Of a DNA stretch of 64,000 bases, positions 55,031-64,000 are shown in pieces. Source of the stretch: Knufia peltigerae. Taxonomy: Eukaryota > Ascomycota > Eurotiomycetes > Chaetothyriales > Trichomeriaceae. Under the pieces are notes generated by a model. It saw only the letters and a program-made list of their open reading frames with translations. It ran no database searches and was not told the origin of the DNA. Made by a program: the position numbers and the translations under genes. The stretch spans positions 1 to 64,000 of the forward strand of contig JAPDRN010000028.1 in assembly GCA_030247855.1 (NCBI GenBank), written 5' to 3'. How positions within the stretch are numbered: the first letter of the stretch is position 1; each line of letters starts with the position of its first letter.

Positions 55031-56038
55031 ATGTCTTTCCCTTATCCCACCATCACCGTGGAAGAGCACTGGCTTTCGCCGGCCGTCACGGAGTTTTATG
55101 CCGCAAAAAAGGCACCAGATCCACACGATGAGAAGGGCCTCATTGGGACGATCATCCCGTCGCTCAGGGATTTTCGAGACCAGAGATTCAAGTCGATGAA
55201 CGACCATGGTGTCACGGTCCAAGTCGTCAGTCACGCGCCCAACACCATCGCGTTGGACGCCGCGACGTGTATTAAGGTGAACGATGAGCTGGCCGCCCTG
55301 ATCACGGAGAGACCGACCCGCTTCGCCGGGTTCGCGACCCTACCCATGGCGGAACCCGAGGCCGCGAGCGCGGAGTTGCGTCGCTGTGTGCAAGATCTGG
55401 GCTTCGTCGGTACTTTAGTCGACAGTAACTGCGAAGGACGATTCTACGACGACGAATTCTTCTGGCCGGTCTTCAAGGCGGCCGAAGAACTCGACGTCCC
55501 TTTCTACCTCCACCCGAGTGCCAACGAGCACACCAAGCCGTTGTTGTACGACGGAAACTACCCTTCCACGGTGGCAGAAACCCTGAGTCAGTACGGATGG
55601 GGGTGGCACAATGAGACGGCCATCCATTTCTTGCGCCTCTACGCCGCGGGTGTGTTTGACCGATTCCCAAAACTCCAACTCATGCTGGGCCACTTGGGGG
55701 AGATGGTCCCCTTTATGCTTGACCGGGTCGACAGAATCTCGTCTCACTGGCCGCAGCTCGGCGTCAAGCTCAAAAGGTCTCTCCGTCAGATCTGGGACGA
55801 GAATGTCTGGGTGTCGACTTCGGGCATGTTCTACCTCCCGCAGATGGAGCTCGTATTGAAACAGTGCAAACCCGAAAGGATCATCTACAGTGTCGACTAC
55901 CCCTTTGGACACAACGACGTTGGCCTGGACTTTTTGAAGATGCTAAAGTCCAAGAAGGTGGTGACCGATGAAGTGTTGGAGGGCATTGCGTACAAGAATG
56001 CAGAGAGATTACTCAAAATCAAAGCGAGGGTGGAATGA
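55031..56038 (+). CDS. Amidohydrolase-2 family decarboxylase-like enzyme
   Basis: Metal-dependent TIM-barrel enzyme of the amidohydrolase-2 (ACMSD-like) group; fungal relatives decarboxylate 2,3-dihydroxybenzoate, orsellinate or related aromatic acids. Single exon, 335 residues. Putative metal ligands are visible: VEEH near the N-terminus (Glu 11/12, His 13), His 161 in FYLHPS, His 221 in LGHLGE, and Asp 289 in SVDYPF. The LGHLGE plus SVDYPFGH pair is characteristic of this subfamily. The start was placed at 55031 because of the TATA box above. Codon use is GC3-rich. It stands alone here, with no neighbouring aromatic-pathway gene, so the substrate is open. Confidence 0.87.
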   Translation: MSFPYPTITVEEHWLSPAVTEFYAAKKAPDPHDEKGLIGTIIPSLRDFRDQRFKSMNDHGVTVQVVSHAPNTIALDAATCIKVNDELAALITERPTRFAGFATLPMAEPEAASAELRRCVQDLGFVGTLVDSNCEGRFYDDEFFWPVFKAAEELDVPFYLHPSANEHTKPLLYDGNYPSTVAETLSQYGWGWHNETAIHFLRLYAAGVFDRFPKLQLMLGHLGEMVPFMLDRVDRISSHWPQLGVKLKRSLRQIWDENVWVSTSGMFYLPQMELVLKQCKPERIIYSVDYPFGHNDVGLDFLKMLKSKKVVTDEVLEGIAYKNAERLLKIKARVE

Positions 56039-56700
56039 CGCTGAAGACCCAGACGATGCCCAGTGGAAAGAACCATGTTGAACTGTATAATACCTTAGCC
56101 ATATGACCTAGAATGTCCTCCTCTCAAGCAATCATTGCACGTTGCGAGACGTGGTTCGCTGCCGCGTGCTGTTCTAGATCCGCTCGACTCATGCTCGTCG
56201 GCTGCTCTTTCTCGTTGCACAAAGTTATTTTCAAATGCCAACTTCATCGCAGTGTCTTCCACTGGCCTCTTACTCCGTACAAACAACTCGACGTGGAGAT
56301 GATGGGAGCTGTTGAATACGGCGAGGCTGAGGCGTGAAAGGGGAAAAGAAAAGCAAACCCTCCGAGCCTAATAAGCGTCTTCGGGTTCGGCAACAGCCCT
56401 TTTTTTTGCCCAGCCTCAGCCTTGTTCAGACAAAACCCCCCCGGGACCCCGGAGCGACTTGCAGAGGCTGAATTCCTTTCTCTTGACCGTGCCGTGCGAC
56501 CGTCCCGCCTTTTTTTTCCACCACCGCATTCCACTTTACTCGGTCTCTCTCTACGACATCGGCAAGGAGGTAGTTTCTCTGTCTTCTCTTCTCCGTTTGA
56601 ACCTCTTTGACTCACACAACCCGTGACATCGGCACGATTACATGAACTCACACCAGTCGTGTTTGCAACGATCATTTCCCTGCGACCTCAGATCGGCCCC
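56039..56700. other. Intergenic, promoter of the SUZ gene
   Basis: 662 bp between plus-strand genes. No coding content. One TACTCCGTA site lies at 56271-56279. Pyrimidine-rich stretches from 56,400 to 56,610 suggest the 5' leader of the downstream gene. Confidence 0.45.
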
Positions 56701-57788
56701 ATGACCAAGGTACCCGACGCCTGGGAGGACGAATGGTCCAGCGGAGCAGATGTAAGTTCTACATACACGCACACACACCTCCCGGTGTGGCTTGCTCCAT
56801 ACAAACTTGGAATAAAACATGTATGCTGATGAACTGTACTCCAATGCAACAGCCAACTACTCCCGCCAACGAATCCGCCGAGTCGAAAAAGGCTTCTTCA
56901 AAAGTGACCAAAGCCCAGCGCAGGGCTCAGCAGGCCGAGTTCAACAGACAACTATGGGCAGAAGCGTATGTCTTGAAATGTAACATCATATGTACGTTGG
57001 GTAACATTGCGGTGGCTGACTTTTTCTCCATGTGTGTGTGTGTGTGTGTACACAGTGAAGGACCAAAAGAGACGAATTACTTTCTTGAATCCCGTAATGT
57101 CCCACCACTACGATCCGAATTCAAACCTCCCCCCATCCTCTTATCCAGAAAGGGTCCCATCATTCAGTCGTCGTCCCGACCACCACCCACCTCCGGCCTC
57201 TCGGACCTCTCGTTGAACGACAAAGCTGCCGCCGAATCTTCAGAGGACGAAGACGAGGTCAAGGCGCGCGAACTTTCTCTTGCTGAACGTCAGGCACAAG
57301 CCGCCAAGGATCGGGAAGAGAAGCAAAGGAAATACGAAGAGAGAAGGTTGGAATTGTTCGGCCCGAGTAGTGGTGTTGCGGCATCCAACAATACCTCGTC
57401 CCACGTCAATATTAACAATAACAAATCCGGCAATTCGAGTCCGTCGAGTTTGACACCTCCAGGGTCAAGATCGGCCACTCCGAATCAACGAGGACGAGGA
57501 AAAGGTGGCGGGCGACGAGGTGGTGGCGGTGGTGGTAGCGCGATCATCAATTCGAGAAATCAATCTAGGGGTTCGCAACAACAACGTGACCTCTATGATC
57601 CTTCATACGTTCAGAGACCCGACTCTGGGTACATTCAGCGCCGTGAAAATGCCTCTGGTACATCCGGCACCCGAACCCCAGAGATTCAACCCATCAGAGC
57701 ACCTCGAGGACCGGATGGTTCCGGGAGAGGTGGATTCGGGTTTGCTCAGACTCATCCATTTCGAGGAAATGATGCTTTTGTGCAGTAA
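56701..57788 (+). CDS. SUZ-domain RNA-binding-type protein (SZRD1-like)
   Basis: Three exons, 56701-56751, 56853-56965 and 57056-57788; 298 residues. The N-terminus VPDAWEDEWSSGAD matches the start of SZRD1-type proteins. KPPPILLSRKG followed later by LSLAERQAQAAKDREEKQRKYEERRLELFG (quoted in parts: the SLAERQAQAAKDREEK segment and the YEERRLELFG end) is a SUZ motif, a short region linked to RNA binding in R3H-SUZ proteins. The C-terminal 130 residues are Gly/Arg/Ser/Asn-rich with RGG-like clusters (GRGKGGGRRGGGGGG), also typical of RNA-binding proteins. Intron 2 ends in an 18-nt TG repeat directly before the acceptor. A role in mRNA regulation is inferred. Confidence 0.82.
57031..57049 (+). 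repeat. (TG)n tract in intron 2 of the SUZ gene
   Basis: About nine TG dinucleotides lie immediately upstream of the ACACAG acceptor at 57,050-57,055, replacing a normal pyrimidine tract. UG repeats near acceptors can affect splicing in other eukaryotes; here that is only a possibility. Confidence 0.7.
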
Positions 57789-59473
57789 AACAAAACAAAA
57801 CACCTTTCGACACCACGGACTGGTTGAAACAACTCGTACCGTCTCGGAGAGCGATTGAGCAATAGAAAGAATCCAGCCACAAGAATTCCGTGATCAAGGG
57901 GACTGTCGACTTTTTTTTCTGCAGCGGAGAAGATCGAAAGACCATTTATTTGGTTGTGAGCTATTTGGTTCTTTGGAAAACCGCAAACTGAAGCCATAAG
58001 CCGGCAGGATGGGCAATTGAAAATTAATCGCTTGGATCGAAACCCACTCACATCGAAAGGTCGCCACTGACCAAAGCGATGCCTTTGGCGTGGACACATT
58101 TCAAGGCAACGTCACGTTTGACCTGCTGATTTGCAAGCATTTCGAGAAAGACTTGCCTTGCAGTCCAGTCGGCTTCGTGATTCACGATATGAGTAGCCAG
58201 GAAGTGGAGACCATGTAGGGAACGACAAAACCCGAAAAGACACTTGGTCAGTACGGATGTCTTGTGGTTGATACGGTAGGAGGAGCACGTCCCGATGCAC
58301 TCACCCGTCATGATTTACCTGTATGCGCGCATGCATGTATGGTTGATGGCATGTCCTTCTTTTTGGGGTGCAGCCGACCGAAACTGTTTGCCACGGTAGA
58401 GCCGACCGCTGCCGCCCCCTTTCCTCCTCGAGAAAGAGAAAAGAAAAGAGCTAGACAGATGCCAAACGACACCACTTACCTACCTACATGGCTGGGGGGA
58501 AATGATTCACAGAGCCAAACAACCCCGGACCCTCGCAAACTTTTTCTTGCCATGAAACAAAAAAAGTGGCGTGATTGGGGAAAAAAGGCCACTCGGAAAA
58601 CCTGGCTTTCGACTCGAAAGAAGAGAACAAAAGAGAAAGAATGATGGAAAGCCGGACCACACCAGACCAAGATTTGTCGAGAGCCTGCCGTGGACGTTTC
58701 TCGGGGGCACACCTTTACGGCACGACACCAGCTTCGGGTGCCTATGAAAAGGAGGATATGCACTTTTGATTGGTAGTTCGGGGGGCATCGAGTACACATG
58801 ACGGATCTTCCATGTCCATGTTCTTTTTGCCTTGCCAAGGTCACACACACACACACACACACACCAGCCCATTGACCCGTACAGGCCCCCCCTACGACAG
58901 CATAGGTTTACCTTTGAGGGGCTGTAACGCGTACGAACGTCACGAGGATACTTTATTCCGTAGATACCTACTCCATATGCACGTTGGATAACTCTTTTAC
59001 GGAATAGTCCCGCGAGAAAACGAAAAGAGACAAAAGAAGTAAACAAGGTAGACTATAGTGCTCTGTAGGAGCTACTTTCAATTGTGTACAAATGTTACCG
59101 TCCACTACCTGGGCATTATTAACTTCTCAAACCTGCTGCGTTCAAGCTCAATCGTATCAAACTGTTCTGGGGATATGTACGAATCATCATCGATGTCAAG
59201 AAAAACAATGCTCAACCTCTTTCCCTGTTCTCGCTTCCCATGCCCGCCCCCACAAGATCATGCGCAAGGGAGGGAAGAACACCAAGTCCATCGAATGTGT
59301 TTCTCTTTTCTTTCGGGCAACCACAAAGCCATACAGTAGCCACAACGTTGGCAAATCACACCCACTGAGATCAATCATACCACAGCGTGATTCTCAACCT
59401 TGATTCGACCTTCATTCCAAGGATTGACACTGACATTGACACACCACGAATCACATGTGACATGCAAATCACA
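57789..59473. other. Intergenic 1.7 kb between convergent genes
   Basis: No gene supported; long minus-strand frames overlap each other in several phases and carry no domain. A (CA)n microsatellite lies at 58842-58864. Both flanking genes end here, so 3' UTRs are expected at each edge. Confidence 0.5.
58842..58864. repeat. (CA)n microsatellite
   Basis: About eleven CA units in intergenic sequence; potentially length-variable between isolates. Confidence 0.85.
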
Positions 59474-62002
59474 CTATGCAACGCCTTGGTCAACGGTCAA
59501 TCCGCGTTGTTGCTGGCCATGCGAGTGCACTGTATGCTCCTCTCTCAATTTGCCCCATACGTCACCGCCCAATCCAAACCCTTCCTGAGCGACGACACGC
59601 TTCGCAAATGCAATCTCAACCATGTTCTTCCGTGGACCAGACCCGTCTCTGGACATCAATGAGTCCCAGCCGTCCTCGCCGACACCTCTGTACACGCCGT
59701 GGTACGAGTTCTCGTCGCTGACGGTTCGTTTCACACGCTCATCATGTTCGATCGCGTCGACCCACATCCGCCAGCGTGTGCCAACCTCGGGACGGGGGAA
59801 GTTGCGATAATAACTCAACACCCGGGACAAGCGAATGATCCAAGGCGCGAACATGACGTCAACAAAACCAATCTCGTTGCCCAGGAAAAACGGTCCCGTC
59901 ACATGTGATGCGTTGACTAGTGCCGTGATGTTTCTCTGGAGTGTGGCCATGAGCATTTCGTGCTGTGCGGCTCCAGCTGCCATGGCTTGTGCCTGGCCAT
60001 TCATGTCCGTGTCACCATCCATATCGGCCGGGGAACCTTGGTTCTGTGGTGGTGGCGTCAGGAGGAGACTGTAAAAACTTGGTAGGATCTTGCGGTTGAT
60101 GTGATCTGTCCAAAGACGGCAGTGCGCCCGGAGTTGTGGATTACCCAGCGGCAGGAGACTGTGACCCATGGCCAAGTCTTCCAAATATTCCATCATAACA
60201 CCGCTTTCCCAAACAGCCCAATTGCCATGGCGGATACAAGGGATGTGTCCTTCAGGATTGGACTCGAGCAGTTCTGGTGGACGGTATGAGTCGATGTGAG
60301 CAGGCAAGACTTCTACCATTTGATAGGAAATGCCCTTGATCTCCAGAGCTATCCATACACGTTGTGCGAATGGACAAAAGCTGTTGGCATAGAATGTGAT
60401 TTTAGACGACACTGGTCTCGAGTGATCACGAGCGGTGAAGAATGCCATGCCACTGGCGCGGAAAGTTGGGGAGCTCGAGTCACTGCTGGTCGAGGTTTGG
60501 ATTGTTGCTGTTGGTGTTGGTATCTTCTACAACAAAAGTTAGTGACCGCTATTGTAAGGAGTCAATCTTCGTTCGACAAGAGAGCTGCGTGGTGATCAGA
60601 AAAGGACTAGACTCACGCTCAATCGTTTCTTCTCCTTTTCCTCTTTCAACATCCATCTCTGGACAGTATTTTTCTTGATTCTGTCACTTTCTTCCAGGGT
60701 GTGTTTGTGGTCAAGATCGAGGTTAGGGTCGAGGAGTGAAGAGTCATCTTCTTCAACGGCCTCGCCAAGACCATCGCCAATACTGTCGCGTTTGTCTTTG
60801 ACCGCACCTCCACCTGGATTGCCTCTTACACGCTGGATGGTGAACCAACGTTTGCCATCGGCGCCAGGATGACCTTTCGGTAAGCGTCGAGGTAACTCTA
60901 GCAGACCGAAGTTTGGGTCGGCTGGATTACTAGTTGGGCCATTTCCATTGACGCCATCCTCGAGCACGATGGTCAACTGGCTGTTGTCTCCCGTGAGAGC
61001 TGGGTCGGTCGGAATGTTGTTAGCACCGTTGAGACTATTGAAGTCGTTGGCAGACATGCCCATCTCTTGCGCCTGATCAGTACCAAAGTATTCCGTCACC
61101 TTGATTTTGACATCACAAAGATCTCGTTCGCGAGCCTGTCGCTTACGCTTCTTCTTGTTGGGATCCGTGCTCTTCGGGGTACCACTAGGTCTGCCCTTGA
61201 GACGACAATCCCAGTAGTGGCTTACGAATGGCTTTCTTTTGTACTTCTGAGTAGAGCGGTGTGAATAGACGTTGTCCACATGGGGAAAATAGGTCAAGTA
61301 TTCTTCTTCCGACAATACCAGGGGCTCGGTGATGTTAAAGAGTCTCTCGCGCCAGACTTCGAGGTCGGGGGGATGAGGAATCAAGGGGAATGTGTCGCTG
61401 AAGGGGTTGGCGGCCACCGCAGGATCGAGTTCTTGGTCGAGGTTCGAAGTGGGCGTTTCTAGTTGTGTTGGATCGTGGTAGTGCGTCGACCAAGGGTCCG
61501 CATGAACCAGACCTTGTGGAGTACTATACACTGAGGCTTGTTTTCCAGACAGCCTGGCGCTGGTTTGTGGCGTGCCATTGGGAAAGGCCGATGAAGAGTT
61601 CTTCCAGACAAACTCATTTTGCGAGGATGGTTGGGCATAGATTTGATCCTGAAAGTCGATTGATTGTGGACCGTGATTATTCTCTGATGATACCGTAGTC
61701 AGATCTTGAGACGCCCGAGTATGACGCGTCTGGGGAGGACTGTGTGTTTGGACTCGGTGTGACATCGATTGGTCATGGCCATGATCGTGGTGGTCTTGTG
61801 TTTGGGATGTAGGATCATCGTTCTGCACTTCCGCGTTCACATCGTAGGCCGAGATATTGGGGTCAATCGAGTCGGCAGGAGCATAACCCGCAGCTGCGGC
61901 AGCCACCTCTTGAGCAGTTCGCGGGGCATTCGAATCATTGTAGGAAGGATATTGAAGGGGCTGCGCAGACACCGCAAAGTTTCGCAAAGCCTCTGCATCC
62001 AT
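59474..62002 (-). CDS. Fusion of basic nuclear-type region with omega-class GST
   Basis: Two exons, 60617-62002 and 59474-60526, joined in phase 0 over a 90-nt intron with GTGAGT donor, CACTAAC branch and TTGTAG acceptor; 812 residues. The N-terminal 240 residues are Gln/Ser/His-rich and disordered. Residues about 250-305 hold a conserved-looking basic block (SHYWDCRLKGRPSGTPKS, then KKKRKRQARERDLCDVKIK), probably nucleic-acid or nuclear-targeting. Exon 1 ends in a charged helix. Exon 2 opens with a Ser/Thr linker and runs without a stop into a complete glutathione S-transferase: SFCPFAQRVW with the omega-type catalytic Cys (Cys 513), NPEGHIPCIRHG, and WESGVMMEYLEDL. Alternative: two genes, with the GST starting at its own ATG (60448). 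The perfect junction favours one protein. Confidence 0.75.
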
Positions 62003-62285
62003 GGCTGGACAGAACCCTTGCCGATTTTGACTATCGCAGCGACGTGCAGGACGCAATCGCGAGGTGGAACTGGGGAGGAAATTATTGAGAAAGCAAAAGC
62101 GGCGACGAACGAGTCTGAGAGTGAGATTTGGAATTTTGTACGAGAAGGACAGAGTACGGGATGGAAAGGAAGTTCACGTGATGTACAAGCACGTGATAAA
62201 ACGAGGTAAGCAATGTACGGAGCATCATTTGGACCCATCACTGTTCATTTCATACTCGGAACAGATTCATTCCTCTCCCAGGCAC

Positions 62286-62963
62286 TCAACCCATCTTTCG
62301 GTCCTTCTTCTTGTCATATGCAGTCGAGTTCTTGAATGGAAACCCCGCCGTGCGCTTGTCTGCCCCCGTCCGCTTCGATACTCTGCCAGCCGAGGTTCCA
62401 AAGACAACACACCACAACCCGAAGCTGGCCATTGCTGCGTACCCGATGGCCCCAAGCAGATATCCAGTCTGTCGGTAGTTCATCCATCGTTGATAGCAGT
62501 AAATCATGCTGAGCGCATGGAAGAACATGGTGACCCGTAGGATTGGTAAAGCATAAGGTGCTTTCGGGTCGTTGTCCTCGAGACTAACCGGCTCGGTGAT
62601 GCTCGATGACAGTGGCACTGTGCCCGTGAAGAACAAGACAATCAATGCGATCAACAATAGAGCAAACCCAAGTGATCGGCTGAAGTAAATCTCAAGGTCT
62701 GCTTAGAATATTGTTATGTGAGCCCAATGTCATTGGTTCAAGTGACCTCTGGCGATGAATGAGCCTACCTGTCGTTTCGTGTACAACACCACTGGCTAAC
62801 ATTGCAACAACTAGTTTGGGCATCACAATCAAGAGAACGGCTTGCATCCCCAACCAGCCAGCTGTTCCATAGGTATATGCGTAGAAAACCTGTTCTTGCG
62901 AGGCATGCCTCAGTAATCCGGATATCATACGACACAGATGGTTCGAGGTGTACTCACGTCCAT
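62286..62963 (-). CDS. Small four-span membrane protein
   Basis: I do not recognise a named family. Three exons, 62958-62963, 62769-62889 and 62286-62698; 179 residues. The first exon codes only Met-Asp before a GTGAGT donor. It is chosen because the next exon (VFYAYTYGTAGWLGMQ) has no usable ATG at its start and only this join stays in frame. Four hydrophobic stretches are visible: LGMQAVLLIVMPKLVVAMLA, SLGFALLLIALIVLFFTG, VTMFFHALSMIYCYQRW and YLLGAIGYAAMASFGLWCV. The C-terminal tail is Lys-rich (KKKDRKMG), with a dilysine-like end that could retain it in the ER (weak inference). Introns are 67 and 70 nt. Confidence 0.75.
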
Positions 62964-63536
62964 CGTTTTCAATCAAGTTCTTCGTGTCCTATATAGCCAG
63001 TTTAGTATAGCGAGATTTGAAGTTGACGAAGAAGTACGAAACATGGCTTATCATCACAACAAGGAATGTTCATCGAGGAAGATATCGCATGTTCAATAGA
63101 TCGCGGATAAAGGAGTGACGTCAGTTAAAGCGGCGGCCCAAACGGGAGCGGATATTCCTTTAGACATTTGTCTCCAGGGTTGATGTTCTTTACAATCACA
63201 TGGGGTGGTGGTGTGAACATGTCAAAACATGATACTGGTGGCTTATTATCATTGCATCAAAATAAAGACTTCCATAGCGCATCTCTGATAGACCAACACG
63301 ACCCATTAGCGAGCCTGTAAATCTGTTCACAGCCCAAGCAAAATACTCTTGCTCCTTGACCAGCCTTCACGACTTGAACGGCATAGCTTTTTTCTAGCTG
63401 TCTCTGAACTCCTGCTGTGGTGCTTTTGTGCCTGACTCTCTCTTTGAAACATGCAAATCATCATCATGTCGTTGGCCATAGAAGTCGTCTGTGCATCAAC
63501 AGTGCCCATACTATCAGGGTAGATCCACTCCGTTCA
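62964..63536. other. Intergenic between COT-1 3' end and membrane protein
   Basis: 573 bp between two minus-strand genes. No coding content recognised. It should hold the COT-1 3' UTR and the promoter of the small membrane protein. Confidence 0.45.
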
Positions 63537-64000
63537 TTACGAGTTCTGGAAGGCGTTGAAGGCTTTGTAGGTGTATCCGATAAATGGCAGACTCATCTCG
63601 GCATCTTGCTCGGGCAAGACCTGCTTGGCATGTGCGCGATGCATAGCCGTATTGTCCTCCTGTGGAATCTCATCGATGGGGAAGTAGCTGACGTCGATGT
63701 TGGAAGACAACTTAGGCTCGAATGGTGCTCGAATCTTTCTGAGCTGATCCCAGACGACACCCCGGAAGAACGGGTGTTTCTTGATCTGCGAGGCTCCATC
63801 ATGTGCGCCTCCTTCCTTTCCTAACCGGTCATTTGCGTCACAGAGAAAGCTATAATTGTCAGCAGGGTATATTGAACAACAGAATTTAGCTCACCTTCGG
63901 ATCATATCTTCAGCATCACGTCCCAAGACAAGTTCGTCGGGAAAGTACAGAGATTCACGCCAGTTGACAATCTTGCGGTAGGTGTCATGTGTGTCCTCCG
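63537..64000 (-). CDS. cot-1: NDR-family kinase COT-1/Cbk1, 3' part
   Basis: C-terminal end of an AGC-type NDR/LATS kinase that controls hyphal polarity and branching (Neurospora COT-1, yeast Cbk1, fission yeast Orb6). Two exons are visible, 63895-64000 (cut by the window edge) and 63537-63849, separated by a 45-nt intron. The fragment starts in the kinase C-lobe (YRKIVNWRESLYFPDELVLG, then AEDMIRSFLCDANDRLG). It continues through the AGC tail: IKKHPFFRGVVWDQLRKIRAPFEP (in parts, HPFFRGVVWDQLRKI and RAPFEPKL) and the hydrophobic-motif region MSLPFIGYTYKAF. The hydrophobic-motif phosphosite would be the Thr in GYTYK. The remainder of the gene lies beyond position 64,000. Confidence 0.93.

Noticed and set aside
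58507..59046. 179-codon minus-strand frame between SUZ and GST genes
   Set aside because: Contains the translated CA repeat and overlaps other long frames; no recognisable content.
1..64000. CRISPR array, phage, rRNA or transposon
   Set aside because: No regularly spaced repeats, transposase, integrase, reverse transcriptase or rRNA-like sequence was found; the window is eukaryotic.

Overview
This window is nuclear DNA of a filamentous ascomycete (Pezizomycotina). The genes carry short GT..AG introns (45-100 nt, CTAAC/CTGAC-like branch sites just before the acceptor), sit on both strands without operons, and encode typical fungal proteins: a fungal three-domain tRNA ligase, a Zn2Cys6 regulator, an NDR kinase of the COT-1 type and a fungal complex I subunit. 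The gene set fits Eurotiomycetes or a relative, perhaps a black-yeast-like fungus, but the sequence alone does not fix the order. I rebuilt exon structures by eye; in most genes the reading frame closes exactly across every junction.

Layout. 1-9 kb: cyclin B, tRNA ligase TRL1, a small ankyrin protein and the Golgi protein SFT2. 9-19 kb: a 3 kb gene-free leader, a bHLH factor, a mitochondrial oxodicarboxylate carrier and a class I sirtuin. 19-24.3 kb: the DNA2 nuclease-helicase. 24.3-31.3 kb: an accessory stretch with a Baeyer-Villiger-type flavin monooxygenase, an NCS1 permease and a short-chain dehydrogenase. 32-37.8 kb: a complex I 21.3 kDa-type subunit, ethanolamine-phosphate cytidylyltransferase, an unrecognised Ser-rich protein and a membrane-anchored glutaredoxin. 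37.8-47.5 kb: gene-poor, with one Zn2Cys6 regulator in the middle. 47.5-64 kb: a WBP4-like splicing factor, a PRELI/Ups protein, a large alpha/beta hydrolase, an amidohydrolase, a SUZ-domain protein, a gene joining a basic (nuclear-type) region to an omega-class GST, a small membrane protein, and the 3' end of a COT-1 kinase running off the window.

Links between genes. Two products act in phospholipid biology (ECT1 in phosphatidylethanolamine synthesis, the PRELI/Ups protein in intramitochondrial lipid transfer). Cyclin B, DNA2, the sirtuin and COT-1 belong to cell cycle, genome maintenance and polarity. The monooxygenase, permease and SDR could form a small catabolic neighbourhood. No phage, CRISPR array, rRNA, intact tRNA or transposon was seen.

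The most interesting signals are (1) the spliced fusion of a basic fungal domain to a GST at 59.5-62.0 kb, (2) a 9-bp dyad, TACTCCGTA, present about 9 times where chance predicts about 0.5, always outside genes and mostly in the gene-poor island, and (3) a tight cluster of four CGCGT cores upstream of DNA2.
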